Below are positions 1 through 11,914 of a stretch of 64,000 bases of DNA, one piece after another. Position numbers and translations under genes: made by a program. Positions within the stretch are counted from its first letter, which is position 1. Every line of letters starts with the position of its first letter. The DNA is taken from NCBI GenBank assembly GCA_033439265.1, contig JAVTVX010000010.1, forward strand, positions 29,067,056-29,131,055. Reading direction: 5' to 3'. The notes below the pieces were generated by a model. That model did no database searches, was not told the origin of the DNA, and saw only the letters and a list, made by a program, of their open reading frames with translations. The DNA is from Dillenia suffruticosa. Its lineage: Eukaryota; Streptophyta; Magnoliopsida; Dilleniales; Dilleniaceae.

Positions 1-575
1 TACAGTGCATTCCAAACCAACGCAAAGCTTAGTAATTAGGCTTAAATTACCAAGAGAGACAAAACCCTAAAACTATAATCAGAGCCGAACCAGCCCTTAC
101 CTGCGCAGAGAAGAAATCGCAGGACATCGCAACCTAGGTTTTTTTTTTTTTTTTACAGTGATGCTACCGCCAACTTGGAGCTTCTACGATGGTCGCAGAA
201 GGCTCTCAACAGAGAGAGCAGCGCACGGTTGAGCGGACAGGGGAGGAAGGCAACATGGGCTGTCGTGCGGTGGTGACTGTCGCAGGAAGGTGTCGGCCGC
301 GGGAGGTAGAGAAAGAAACAATAAAGAGGTAGAGAGAATCAGTAAGTGACAAAGAGTGAGAGAATTTGAGAGAGAGAGAGAAACAGAGAGTGAGCATGAG
401 AGGGGAGAGAATTCGAGAGAGAGGGAAACAGAGAGTGAGAATGAGGGGAAAATGGGTTTCGGGAGAAAAGAATTGGGAAAGTGGGAGAGAGAGAGAGAGA
501 GAGAGAGGGAGAGAAAAGAGTGTGTTTGTTTTCTTTTTCTTTTTTTTTTTTGACTTTTCTTGCCTCGGTATTACA
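1..575 (-). repeat. 3' LTR of the Tekay-type element, partial in window
   Basis: It is homologous to about 7709-8164. The inner end is at ...GGTATTACA (575), followed by the polypurine tract of the element. The rest of this LTR lies left of base 1. The GA-rich block at 356-512 is shared with the other LTR. Confidence 0.88.
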
Positions 576-598
576 ACACTTAACCCTCTAAAAGAAAT
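576..598 (-). other. Polypurine tract region of the Tekay-type element
   Basis: On the minus strand the purine-rich stretch around TTTTAGAGGGTTAAG directly precedes the 3' LTR start. It follows a GAGGACGAAATT-type sequence, typical just before the 3' LTR of plant chromoviruses. Confidence 0.7.
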
Positions 599-624
599 TT
601 CGTCCTCGAAATTTAAATTAAAAT

Positions 625-2082
625 TCATACCTCAAAAAGGTGGGGGTGTTGTTTTCGCATCAACTCTTCAGTCTCCCAAGTCTTCTCTTCCACTTGCTTA
701 TTTCTCCATAGGACCTTAACCATGGGGATTTGTCTACATCTCAATAGCTTGACATGCCGATCAATGGTTTGCACTGGTTGCACTTTGAAATTCAGATCTG
801 GATTCAATTCTATCGGAAGAGACTCAATTACGTGAGAAGGATCTGGTAAATATTTCTTTAGCATTGACACGTGAAATACATCATGAATTTTCTCCAAATC
901 TGGAGGTAATTCCAATTGGTAAGCCACATTTCCAATCCTCTCAAGGATCTTGAATGGCACAATGTACCTCGGATTCAATTTGCCTCGTTTCCTGAACCGA
1001 ATTACACCCTTCCAAGGTGATATCTTGAGGAAAACCATATCTCCGACCTCGAATTCCAAAGGTCGTCTTCTTTTATCGGCATAGCTCTTTTGCCTATCTT
1101 GAGCTGCTTTCATTCTTGCTTGGATCACCTTCACCTTTTCTGTCGTTGCTTCTATTAGCTCGACACTTTCAATTTTTCGTTCTCCAACCTCATCCCAACA
1201 AAGCGGAGTTCGACATTTCCTTCCGTAGAGAGCTTCATAGGGAGGCATCCCGATACTAGCTTGATAGCTGTTGTTGTAAGCAAATTCAACCAATGGTAGG
1301 TGTCTATCCCAACTCCCTTGGAAGTCCATCACACATGCTCTCAACATGTCTTCCAACGTTTGGATTGTACGTTCGGATTGTCCATCCGTCTGCGGATGAA
1401 ATGCTGTGCTGAATTTTAATTTGGTTCCCAAAGCCTCTTGTAACTTAGGCCAAAATCTAGATGTGAATCGGGGATCACGATCTGATACAATCGATACTGG
1501 AACCCCGTGGAGTCGGACAATCCCATCAAGATACAACTTGGCTAATTTCTCCAAAGAATAAGTATTCTGAATCGGCAAGAAATGAGCCGACTTGGTGAGA
1601 CGGTCTACAATCACCCATATGGCATCGTGATGGCTCGGAGTACGTGGCAATCCCACCACGAAATCCATAGTGATGTGCTCCCATTTCCATTCTGGTACAG
1701 GCAATGGCTGAAGTGTCCCGGCTGGCTTCTGATGTTCGGCCTTGATTTGTTGACATATTAAACATCTTGCTACAAATTCGGCTATTTCCCGTTTCAATCC
1801 CGACCACCAATATGTTTCTTTGATGGTTCGGTACATTTTAGTACTCCCGGGATGCATAGCATAAGCCGAAGAGTGTGCTTCCTCAAGAATGGCTTTCCGA
1901 AGCTCATCATTTTTGGGAACACATATCCGTTTCCCATGTGTCACCATGTCATCCTCCCGAATATGGAAATCACTAGTTTCACCCTTGCGAACCTTCACTA
2001 CTATCTGCTTTAGCTCCTCATCAGTTGCCTGGAGCTCTTTAATACGGTCCACCAAGGTAGGTCGAACTTCAAACTTGGCCAA
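625..2082 (-). pseudogene. integrase with chromodomain-like tail of the Tekay-type element
   Basis: An HHCC zinc-binding part (AHSSAYAMHPG ... CLICQQIK) is followed by a DDE core (MDFVVGLPR, DRLTKSAHFLP, SDRDPRFTS, FHPQTDGQSER). The C-terminal tail has GDMVFLKISPWKG, HDVFHVSMLKKY and a final stretch ending EEKTWETEELMRKQHP, the chromodomain-related tail of Tekay/Del integrases. This tail is thought to steer insertion toward particular chromatin. Confidence 0.92.
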
Positions 2083-2160
2083 TAATGCGCCATTGTCATC
2101 ACAAGCAAATTTGGCTCCAAGACCACAAAGTCCAACAAGGCATGAAAGATAGGAACCCGC

Positions 2161-3999
2161 CTAAGAATGAGAAGATGTTGATTTGCGGCTCAAAGCATCC
2201 GCAACTATATTCGCTTTACCCGGGTGATAGTCAATCACCAAATCATAGTCTTTAATCAGCTCTAACCATCTCCTTTGCCTCAAGTTGAGCTCTTTTTGGG
2301 TAAGCAAATACTTAAGACTCTTATGATCGGTGAAAATTTTGCATGTGGCCCCGTATAAGTAATGTCGCCAAATTTTCAATGCAAATACAATGGCAGCAAG
2401 TTCTAGATCATGGGTAGGATAATTCAGTTCGTGCTTCTTTAATTGTCGAGAAGCGTAGGCGATAACTCTGTCACCTTGCATTAAAACACATCCTAGCCCT
2501 TGTTTACTGGCATCACTGTAAACTATAAAATCATCAGCAGTAGGTAGAGCAAGTATAGGAGCCGACGTGAGTCTCCTTTTGAGTTCTTGAAAACTTTGCT
2601 CACATTTATCATTCCATTCAAATTTAATCCCCTTTCGTGTCAAGCCAGACAACGAAGCTGCAATTCTGGAAAAACTCTCTACAAATCTTCAGTAGTACCC
2701 AACCAAACCGAGAAAACTACGCACCTCGGTGACATTTTTGGGTTGTTCCCATTTCAGAATCGCCTCAACTTTCTTTGGATCAACAAATACTCCTTCTCCG
2801 GATACCACATGTCCTAAAAAGCCAATTTCCTTCAGCCAGAATTCACACTTTGAGAACTTAGCAAACAATTGCTTATCTCGGAGAGTCTGCAACACAATCC
2901 GAAGATGATTTGAATGCTTTTCATCATTCTTGGAATACACCAAGATATCGTCAATGAAGATAATGACGAACTTGTCAAGATAAGAATGAAATACTCGGTT
3001 CATGAGATCCATGAAAGCTGCCGGAGCATTCGTTAGACCGAAAGGCATCACCAAGAATTCATAGTGCCCGTACCGCGTCCTAAACGCAGTCTTGGGGACA
3101 TCATCTTCCTTTATCCGCAATTGATGATAGCCGGACCTCAAATCAATTTTTGAAAAGACACTTGCCCCTTAGAGTTGATCAAACAAATCATCAATCCTCG
3201 GCAAGGGGTATTTATTCTTGATGGTCACTTTGTTTAGCTGCCGGTAATCAATACACAACCGAAACGTGCCATCTTTCTTCTTTACGAATAAAACCGGAGC
3301 ACCCCAAGGTGAGGTACTCGGTCGAATAAATCCCTTGTCCAACAATTCTTGTAGTTGGACTTTTAACTCCTTAAGTTCTGCGGGTGCCATCCTATACGGA
3401 GGAATGGAAATAGATGCGGTGCCGGGAATCAAGTCAATAGCAAAGTCGAACTCCCGAACTGGAGGTAAACCTGGTAGCTCATCCGGGAAAACATCCAAAA
3501 ACTCACTCACTACTGGGACATTCATCAAGTCCAGACTTTTCACATTCGTATCAATTATATGAGCAAGATAAGCTTCACAATCCTTGTGCACCAGTTTTCG
3601 TGCTTCCAATGCCGAGATTACACAATTCGGTAAAACCCGCCGTTCACCAACAAATACAAGCGGAGGATATCCTGGTCTACGGAACTCTACCTCCTTCGTG
3701 AAGCAATTTAGTGATGCTCTATGAGGGTGTAACCAATCCATACCCAATATAGCATCGAAATCCCTCATTTTTAACGGAATCAAGTCCGCTTCAAGAATTC
3801 CCCTTTCTACCCCTACTTCGCAGGCTTTAAACACGGTGCTTCTGTACAACTGTTCTCCCAATGGAGTGACAACCAATAACTCCTCTTCGAGTGGAGTCAA
3901 GGGTCTATTCGAGTGCTTGGCAAACTCGGTGCTTACAAAAGAATTATTAGACCCAGTATCAATTAAAACACGAGCATCAACTCCAAAAATTTTCATCAT
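2161..3999 (-). pseudogene. protease, reverse transcriptase and RNase H region of the Tekay-type element (fossil)
   Basis: The aspartic protease carries [10 protein letters not shown] near 3960. The reverse transcriptase follows, with [17 protein letters not shown] near 3260 and [10 protein letters not shown] near 2945. RNase H follows, with [11 protein letters not shown] near 2520, [10 protein letters not shown] near 2320 and VADALSRK near 2190. The order PR-RT-RH before integrase defines Ty3/gypsy rather than copia. Confidence 0.92.
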
Positions 4000-4207
4000 A
4001 CCTATAAATTCAAAAAGTAAGGATCAATTTCTAAATCAACCAAACACAATTAGAATTTAAAATCCCCAATGTCGTGAAATTATCGTCAATTATCCAAATC
4101 ACCTCTATTGACCTTAATATCATACCACATCCCTAATATTTCACATATTCATAGTCAAGTAATCACAATTTCATCATATTTGCATTCAAATTTCTAAATC
4201 ACCAAAT

Positions 4208-5614
4208 TCAAGTTCTAGAAAAGTTACCTGTGACTATATCAGGGTTGTTCTGGGCATCCTCGTTAGTCATTGCAAATATCCTTGCTTGAGCTTTTGCCTG
4301 TGGGCGCTGGTTTGGAGCAACTACCGTGTTGCTCCCAATCCCCGTCTGAGATGTACCAACTGAAGGGGGAACAAGAGTGTTTGCTTGGCTGCCCATCAAT
4401 CCACTAGGGCGATCCCGCCTCATCTGACCTCCTCGTCCCAATTCCGGACAAACATCGCGAAAATGGCATTCCCTTCCGCAGTGGTAGCACCTTTTTAGCG
4501 AATGACAAAACCCTGAGTGAAACTTCCCGCAATGTTTGCACTGTTCCTTCCTATTTCCCACTGATTGGTTTCCTGAAACAGCACTAGGGGTAGGAGCTTT
4601 AAATTGAGACACGCGTTGGCCTTGAGGAGAGCCAACCGGTCCTGAAACAGATCCACTACCGAAGGAGCCTATACTTCTATTCTTTTTAAAACTTTGGCCC
4701 GGTATGAGACCACTGGATCTCTCCCTTTTCCCATGGTCTCGGACTTTTCCCCTTTCAATCACCATCTTCTCGGCCCTTAGGGCCAAATCCAGAATATCTT
4801 GAAATGTGTGCCTTTTTGTGATTGACATCCTCTCCCTTATGCTCAGATTTAGTCCAGATTCAAATTTCGCACATAGGGACTCCTCGGAGTTCACAAACTC
4901 CGGAACATAAGTAGCAAGTTCTCTCACTTCTGATTCATAATCAGACACTGTTTTATTTCCCTGGACAAGCTTGAAGAACTCCTCTCTCTTCTGGTCCCTA
5001 TAGAACCGAGTGTAATATTTTTCTTCAAAAGCTCTCAGAAAATCTGTCCAAGAGAGAGGTATGGTTGCCCTGGCCTTCTCGTTTTCCCACCAGGTTCTAG
5101 CTCCCTTATCCAGCAATTTTACCGCCACCCATAACTTCATCTCATCACTTAATCTCGTATCGGTGACGGTCTCCTGAACTCGGCCAATTCATTCCTTGGC
5201 TACTGAGGCATCACAAGTGCCTGAAAAAGCATCGCATCCCAGTTGTCTTGCCTCTTTGAGTAGTTTTGACAACTCAACTGTAGGACGTTCGGTCTGTGAA
5301 ACAACCGGTGGAGCAGATGCTGTGGGAATACTAGGCGCCACAGCCGGTGTAGAAGGAGGAACCAGCGGAGGAACAGAAGATTGGGGCGGAGCTTGATATT
5401 GTGCCCCGTAAGAACTCCACCACTCCATCACTTGCTGGAGGGCGGTAATAGGAGGTAAAGGAACCCCGGTTGAAGGAGCCGGGTGTGTGCTCGTGGCAGC
5501 TGGAAGAGAAGTTGGAGCATGTGAGGACGACTCATCCTCGCGCTCCGAAGGAGGAATCTCACTAACATTCCTCGTCCTTTGTCTAGGCGACATGGTTCCT
5601 ATAAAAAGAGACAT
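4208..5614 (-). pseudogene. gag region of the Tekay-type element (fossil)
   Basis: It holds a proline/serine-rich N-terminal part, then a retrotransposon gag domain (WWENEKAR, FLRAFEEKYY), then a CCHC-type zinc knuckle beginning CYHCGRECHF. The order and motifs are standard for chromovirus gag. An AT-rich spacer of about 200 bases (4000-4207) separates this region from the protease. Confidence 0.88.
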
Positions 5615-5830
5615 TATACTTAGCCTACTAAATTAGACATGTGGCTAGGTATTTAACCCCCTAAAATAAATATTGAACCTAATCCATAAGGATCCATGGA
5701 AAGTCCTGTACATTTCTTAAAAATAAATCATTAAAAGATTTTCAAAATAACATGCATTTCAAAATCCTTAGAAAACCATTGGGACATTTGGAAGTCGTTC
5801 AAAACTTCAAACATTTAAAATCGTGAACCT

Positions 5831-5843
5831 GGCTCTGATACCA
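5831..5843 (-). other. Primer-binding site of the Tekay-type element (tRNA-Met type)
   Basis: The plus strand reads GGCTCTGATACCA, the reverse complement of TGGTATCAGAGCC, the standard initiator-Met tRNA primer site of plant LTR elements. It sits 7 bases inside the LTR boundary at 5851, which fixes the LTR inner end and the minus-strand orientation. Confidence 0.9.
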
Positions 5844-5850
5844 ATAGAAT

Positions 5851-8164
5851 TGTACGCCCCGACTCTCCTGTCGAGCACGTAACAACCGCCGCGTTATCTC
5901 GGCATACGGGCATGACCTCCCCATATACCGGGATAGCGCAAGGCATTCCAGTTTTTTTTTTTTCCATAAATCTTCCAAAATAATAAGTTTATCAAAATAG
6001 AAAAATTTATAACAACTTGCATGCAAAGGACCCATCCGGTCCATCCCTGTACACACGAGCATACATCGGCACACAATCGGGAAAGGGGTTCCTGTACATG
6101 CATACATGCAGTGTGGCCATCCCAGCCAATCCAAAGTTCTCAAACATTTCATAGAGTTTACCAAATAAGCTATAAATACAGAAATCCAAGATAAATATTC
6201 CAAATGTCCCATTTCAAAAACAAATATCTTTTAAACATGATTTTACACAAAATAATGAAGTCCCAAATCATAGCCGTTAGATTTTACCGATATTTGCCCG
6301 AAACTCAAACCAGTATCAATAAAATCCACACAGTATGAGATGTACAGAACTTCCTTTCCATGGACTAACGATCTACAACTTCCCAAAAAGATTTACATAA
6401 TCCATACCTACCCAAAATCAACAAAATAAGCCTCCAATCCGCAATAGTGGACGTCGTCTCCCTACGCGTCCTCTGAAAAAGGATTTAAGAGGGGGGTGAG
6501 TATTTTAAATACCCAGTGAATGGAGTGCAATGGCATGCAACATATAAATGAGGTGTGCAAATGGATGTGCCAAACAATCACATTTAAATATATTTGTAGA
6601 AACCGAGAATATTTACATGAAACAATGTCGTTTCCAAACAACCATGGCTCGTATAAGTAATTTCAAACAATTTGTATTCCTTTTTCATAAATTTTGGGAT
6701 ATGCCGAAAACTTTATTCTACCAATGGCTGTTGGTAGATTTCCACCAAGAGATTTTTCATAGTTTTCTCAAAATCCCATCCCTTGGTGTTGGCCCGGAAC
6801 TCCGTGGGGTGCATCCACGTTATCAAGGCAGTCTGGGGAGGCTCTCCAACTCACCTACCACCAAACTAAATTAAACAGCCTTAGCTACGCCGCCCCGATG
6901 GCCCGGTCCGTGGCAAAACTTAGACTATAGTCATTTTTCAGCACCTAGTTATCAAATATCCATTTAATAAATCAGATCATGCTTAAATTTCAAGATGAAG
7001 CAAGCATCTTACAAATTTTTCATGGTATCCAAGCATGGTATAGTGTAAATGATTCAATGATCATATTCGAGTCATGGAATTATCAAATCAAATTTCAGGG
7101 CACACCAATTTCACAAAACATTGCAAATAACATTTCAAATTCAATTTAAAATCAATTTACAAGTCATGCTTTAAAACAATTTATTCATTTACATGAAGTA
7201 TAGCCATCCACTCACCTCTTTGGGAGGGTTTTCACTCCCAATTTCTAACTCAACAAAATCCAACATCTTCTTTAATTCGGAAGGCCTTAACCTAAAATAT
7301 GGATCACATATAAATCGTTAAATGAGATCCCATTAAAGGGTTTTCAATTTTCTCCTTAATTTTGTATAAACTTTAATTCCTCCAATTGATAAATACAATC
7401 TAATGCCATATGTCATTTAACACCTCAAAAATAACCTAAGAAGGATATGAAATGCAACTGTATCCTCCATTCAGCAGATTATCCCATTCTAACTCCAAAA
7501 TCCAAATATGTTCATACATATTTCCAATCAAACTCTCAGGAAAATGTGTTTCCTTCGAATCTAACAATTTCAGAATAAATATACACATATTCTCAACCTA
7601 AATTCAATAAAAATAGTTCGAATATTGAAGGGATTGAAATTTCCTTACCTAGGGTTTTTCGCAGTTCACAACCATTGTCCGAATATCTTTCCAATTCAAT
7701 CCTAGACCTACAGTGCATTCCAAACCGATGCAAAGCTTAGTAATTAGGCTTAAATTACCAAGAGAGACAAAACCCTAAAACTATAATCAGAGCCGAACCA
7801 GCCCTTACCTGCGCAGAGAAGAAATCGCAGGACATCGCAACCTAGGTTTTTTTTTTTTTTTTTACGACTGTCGCAGGAAGGTGTCGGCCGCGGGAGGTAG
7901 AGAAAGAAACAATAAAGAGGTAGAGAGAATCAGTAAGTGACAGAGAGAGTGAGAGAATTCGAGAGAGAGAGAGAAACAGAGAGTGAGCATGAGAGGGGAG
8001 AGAATTCGAGAGAGAGGGAAACAGAGAGTGAGAATGAGGGGAAAATGGGTTTCGGGAGAAAGGAATTGGGAAAGTGGGAGAGAGAGAGAGAGAGGGAGAA
8101 AAAAGAGTGTGTTTGTTTTCTTTTTCTTTTTTTTTTTTTTGACTTTTCTTCCCTCGGTATTACA
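5851..8164 (-). repeat. 5' LTR of the Tekay-type element
   Basis: It begins TGTACGCCCC and ends ...GGTATTACA on the plus strand, so on the minus strand it runs TGTAATACC to GGGGCGTACA. Its length is 2314 bp, typical of Tekay/Del elements. The outer 450 bases match positions 1-575. It contains a purine-rich GA tract near 7940-8100. Open frames seen across the GA tract are low-complexity artefacts. Confidence 0.9.
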
Positions 8165-11100
8165 TTTTAATTTCAGATGGGGTCTCATTTTGTTTCTTTG
8201 TGAACCCTTTTTTGGGCGGACTGTGATTGAATTGAAGGACTGAACCACTACTTATGGATTCATTGCTTTTGTGATGGACCCAAGTAATCTTCATTTTTTC
8301 CCCCTTCTATTTGCTTGCAAGTGCGTAGACCACCACTTACATATCATTGACATTTACATAATAAAATGATCAAAAAGGAGAAAGAAGATCAAAGAATCCA
8401 ATGAAAGATTGCTTCTTTTATTATTTTAATTCCCTTTTAACGACAAAAACAAATATTTTATTGCTTCACCATTGAAGATATTTATGAATGCATAAAGGGC
8501 CCACTCCTTTTCTAGCATGAACCAAAATATTTTCGGCTCAAAACTAAAACATTTGACTCAATTTTAAATTTAAATTTAAATTTAAATTTGAATTTTAGAT
8601 AGATACTTATCTAAATTCATATTTTTGTGAAAATGACTCAAACACTCTTTGGTAAATATGTTCATGTAAGGGTATTTTACCTAACCTTAAAATGTTAATT
8701 TAAAATTTTAAAATTAAAACTAATTAGATAATAGTTGGTTATCCATTATCCCCTTTTCCCCCAAAATAATCTCCCTCACTCTCTGTGTGGTATCATACGT
8801 GAATTGATTACCAATATACGGGAGTTTGAGAGAGTTTGAGTCTACGTCATTGAGAGAACAGCATAAGATTGAGAGTAAAGTTAATTGAGAACTAGGAGAA
8901 AATTTTGAGTAGGTAGAAGTTTTTTCATCATTTAATTATCGGATTAGTGTGGTATTGTGATATTATGATAGTAACTCATTTACGTGATTGTTAGTTTGAC
9001 TGTGAGATTGTTTGAGAAAATTTACATGGTTTTCAAATTTTATACATTTATTTACGGACATATATATGAAAATTTGATATTTTAATTTTTTTTTTAAAAA
9101 AATTACTATACTTCTGTTGGTTTCAAATAAATCTAGCAATCACCCTAAAAAGAAAAGGTCCTGGGGAACAATGACAAAATATTCTTCTCCTTTTCGATTA
9201 TGCAAAAAAAAAACAAAATAAAATAAGTTTAGTGTATGTAATGGGAAAAAAAAAGAAAAGAAAAAAAAAGAAGGGAGATTTCGAATAGGAATGGCAGTGT
9301 CAACAAGGGAAGCCGCCACCAATTTGACACGGAGTGAGGGCACACGCACGCTCACACAAAGGTGTGTCTTTTGGCATTCCCGCCCGTCCAGCGAAGCAAA
9401 GGCAAAAGCTACATTCCACGGCCCAAGTAATATATGTTTTCTTCCAAAAAGTGGAACCTGCGTTGCAATTAACCTTTTCCAGCCGCCACACCTTTCAAAT
9501 TAAAAAAAAAAAATAATATTACAGCTTAAATTCGGAAAGAATAACATAATTAAAAAAAAAAACTCTATGTCAAATATTAAAGTTTAAAAATATCTATTTT
9601 GAATCATCTCTAAATTAATCGTGATAAAAAAATCCAGCACCTATATTAACATCCAGATAGCATGAAAACAGAAGTAGAAAAATAAAAATGGATACAAAAT
9701 GATATGAAAAATAATATTTTGTAAGAATATAAAAAACATGAAAAAATATGTAAATATAAAAAATATAAGAATTTTTATATAAATATTATTATTTTATGAA
9801 AATAATAGAATAGTTAACTTTTATAATAAAAATTAAAATGTTCAAATGTGTAATTATTAATAATAAGACAAATAATATAAAAAATAAAATTATAATCAAA
9901 TAAACAAATAATTCATTAAATATAGAATATATATAAATATAAAAATTATAAAAATTATTATATAAATATAATTAATTTAAGTTATTGAAATATCTCAAAA
10001 ACAAAAATTATTAATATTAAAAAGTTTCTCTACATAATAGATTAATGTCTGCCGCATCAATATCTCGCTAAAATACTTTTAAATTATTACCGGCTTTGAA
10101 AATTTTACTCCATTTGTATCATTGGGTGAAATTTTTTATGAATTTTATTTTTCCTTAAATTGACAAATTGTTTATTTTGCACTTTGCACGAAATGTATAT
10201 ATGTATTTGATTCACGATGACGTTTATTAATGATTTTGTCAGCAACTTTTTGATTTTTTTTTTTATGAAGTTAATGTATTTTCAATATTAATTCTTTAAT
10301 TTTATTTTTATAATTCCCTCAAAATAAATAATTAAATAAAATCTTGTGACCATGCACCCACAAGCATACGCAAGAACACAAATTATGTTTGATCGAATTT
10401 CTACAAAACTAAATTAAAGTAATTAAGTATAATAATAGTAATTAATTTATGATCGGAGAAAGTTGTAAACTCTGCAATACAACTAATTTTTTATTCAATA
10501 ATATTTTTTATTGGGTACAAAAAAATATAATTTTTTAAAGTATTCATATATATGTGTATTTTTTTTTCATAAATGCACATAAGGCACCTACTAAAATTAA
10601 CCAATTTTTTTATTTAATTTGAGATTATTACTATATTAGAATGTATAAAACGTGGATTATCTTAATTTTAGATACTACAATAATAATCAAACTTTTATTT
10701 CAATCGATTATATGGATTCTTTTATATCATATGCTTATTTCTTTTTATATAATATTAAAAATCATATTTTTATTTTATTCAATAAAATCAATAATATAAA
10801 TACTTTTATGTTAATGTTAATGTATCATATTTTTATATTATGTCTTTTTTTATATTTATATAATTTATATTATGCTTTATCGTAATACTTTTAGATATTT
10901 CCGGTGAAATGCGTTGTTGATTGTGACGTGAAGTGCACTGAGAAAACAAAAGGGCGAGTAGAATTTAGTGAAATCCGAAAAAGAAATAAAAATGGAAAAT
11001 AAAAATCCCAATTCATATTTGATAACATATCTTTATTTATATTAATTCCTTGGCGACGAAACCGAGGGAAGAGCAGTAAAAGCGGGAACCGACTTCGTCG

Positions 11101-11295
11101 GTATTCACTTCTTTAAAATAAATCAATCAAAAAGAAAAGCCAAAAGCTAAAAAGGGTAGGCAACACCAATTAATTAATATTATACCAAAAGCAAGAAACT
11201 CAGAATTGGCGGTCACCGGTAACTCAAGTAAAGCAATAGAAAGTCAGAGAACGTAAAAAGCAAAAAATTTCCAATTTGCTTTTTCCTTTTCCCAC
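8165..11295. other. AT-rich intergenic spacer
   Basis: No gene is supported here. A TTTAAA-type short tandem repeat lies at 8565-8598. A less AT-rich patch at 9280-9490 has short open frames on both strands but no recognisable protein, splice pattern or RNA fold. 9500-10900 is extremely AT-rich with only low-complexity frames. Confidence 0.7.
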
Positions 11296-11316
11296 AGAGA
11301 GAGAGAGAGAGGGAGA

Positions 11317-11368
<52 letters not shown>
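11296..11368. repeat. GA microsatellite upstream of the AAA-ATPase TATA box
   Basis: An almost pure GA run of about 70 bases, about 35 bases upstream of the TATAAATA at 11404. GAGA-type repeats at plant core promoters can bind BBR/BPC factors (established for the family); a role here is inference. Confidence 0.85.
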
Positions 11369-11403
11369 TTGTGAAGAGAGAATAGGTGGGGTCCATTAGC
11401 AGC

Positions 11404-11411
11404 TATAAATA
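11404..11411 (+). promoter_or_regulatory. Probable TATA box of the AAA-ATPase gene
   Basis: TATAAATA lies in a GC-balanced context, 229 bases before the start codon at 11633 and just after the GA repeat. It would place transcription start near 11435 and include the only upstream ATG (11565) in the leader. Confidence 0.6.
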
Positions 11412-11564
11412 GTTTAAACGGTCGACAAACCATCGCATCAATCGGAGGAGACGCACAATTCTTAAAATCAACACCAAAAAAAAAAAAAGAAAAGAAAAGA
11501 AAGGAAAAGGAAAATCTGTTTAGAACCCTGCGGGGGAGAAAATATTAGTTGGCGTGGGATTTGT

Positions 11565-11633
11565 ATGTTAGGGTTGGGGATAGAGAAATTACCGAGAAGA
11601 GGAAGAAGAAGAAGAGGGAGAAGGAAAAGGTGA
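11565..11633 (+). promoter_or_regulatory. Upstream ORF of 22 codons overlapping the AAA-ATPase start (TGATG)
   Basis: The only ATG between the presumed transcription start and the main start opens a 22-codon frame, ending in a TGA at 11631-11633 whose A is the first base of the main ATG. The second half of the peptide is arginine-rich (RRGRRRRGRRKR). The uORF start has weak context (T at -3, T at +4); the main start is strong (G at -3, G at +4). Leaky scanning or stop-start coupling could set translation level. The arginine run may simply reflect the purine-rich leader. Confidence 0.55.
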
Positions 11634-11859
11634 TGGAACAGAAGCACATTATATTGTCTGCTTTGAGCGTTGGGGTGGGGGTTGGTGTAGGCCTTAGTTT
11701 GGCTTCCGGCTGCACTGTTAGTAAATGGACCGGCTCCATTTCTCCCGAAGCTGCTCCTCTTGATCAGATTGACAATGAGCTTCAGAGATTGGTGATCGAT
11801 GGACGTCATACCAATATCACCTTTGATGACTTCCCTTATTTTCTCAGGTAACGCTTCTC

Positions 11860-11914
<55 letters not shown>

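Larger units (their letters stand above)
1..8164 (-). mobile_element. Ty3/gypsy LTR retrotransposon, chromovirus, Tekay/Del type (left LTR cut by window edge)
   Basis: Read on the minus strand, the order is 5' LTR (5851-8164), primer-binding site, gag, protease, reverse transcriptase, RNase H, integrase with a C-terminal chromodomain-like segment, polypurine tract, then 3' LTR (1-575, continuing outside the window). LTR ends are TG...CA. Long LTRs plus the integrase tail place it in the Tekay/Del clade of chromoviruses; this clade assignment is by motif memory, not a tree. The two LTRs are nearly identical where both are visible (roughly 2% base differences by eye, plus one length difference), suggesting an insertion within the last one or two million years. 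The element is broken, with about four or five breaks in its coding part. The outer target-site duplication cannot be checked because the left end is missing. Confidence 0.93.

Noticed and set aside
206-719. Open frames on both strands (65-140 codons) across the GA/CT-rich block, and the same at 7862-8248
   Set aside because: They are read through a microsatellite within the LTRs; repeats of E/R or S/L only, no protein family.
9291-9516. Overlapping short frames in a less AT-rich patch
   Set aside because: Three frames on both strands of equal length with no family resemblance; composition alone explains them.
11224-11433. Minus-strand frame across the GA repeat at the AAA-ATPase promoter
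   Set aside because: Leucine/serine repeats from the microsatellite; the region is promoter and leader of a plus-strand gene.
11549-11632. In-frame extension of the AAA ATPase upstream of 11633
   Set aside because: No in-frame ATG exists there (it would start at TTG), and the family's proteins begin MEQK.
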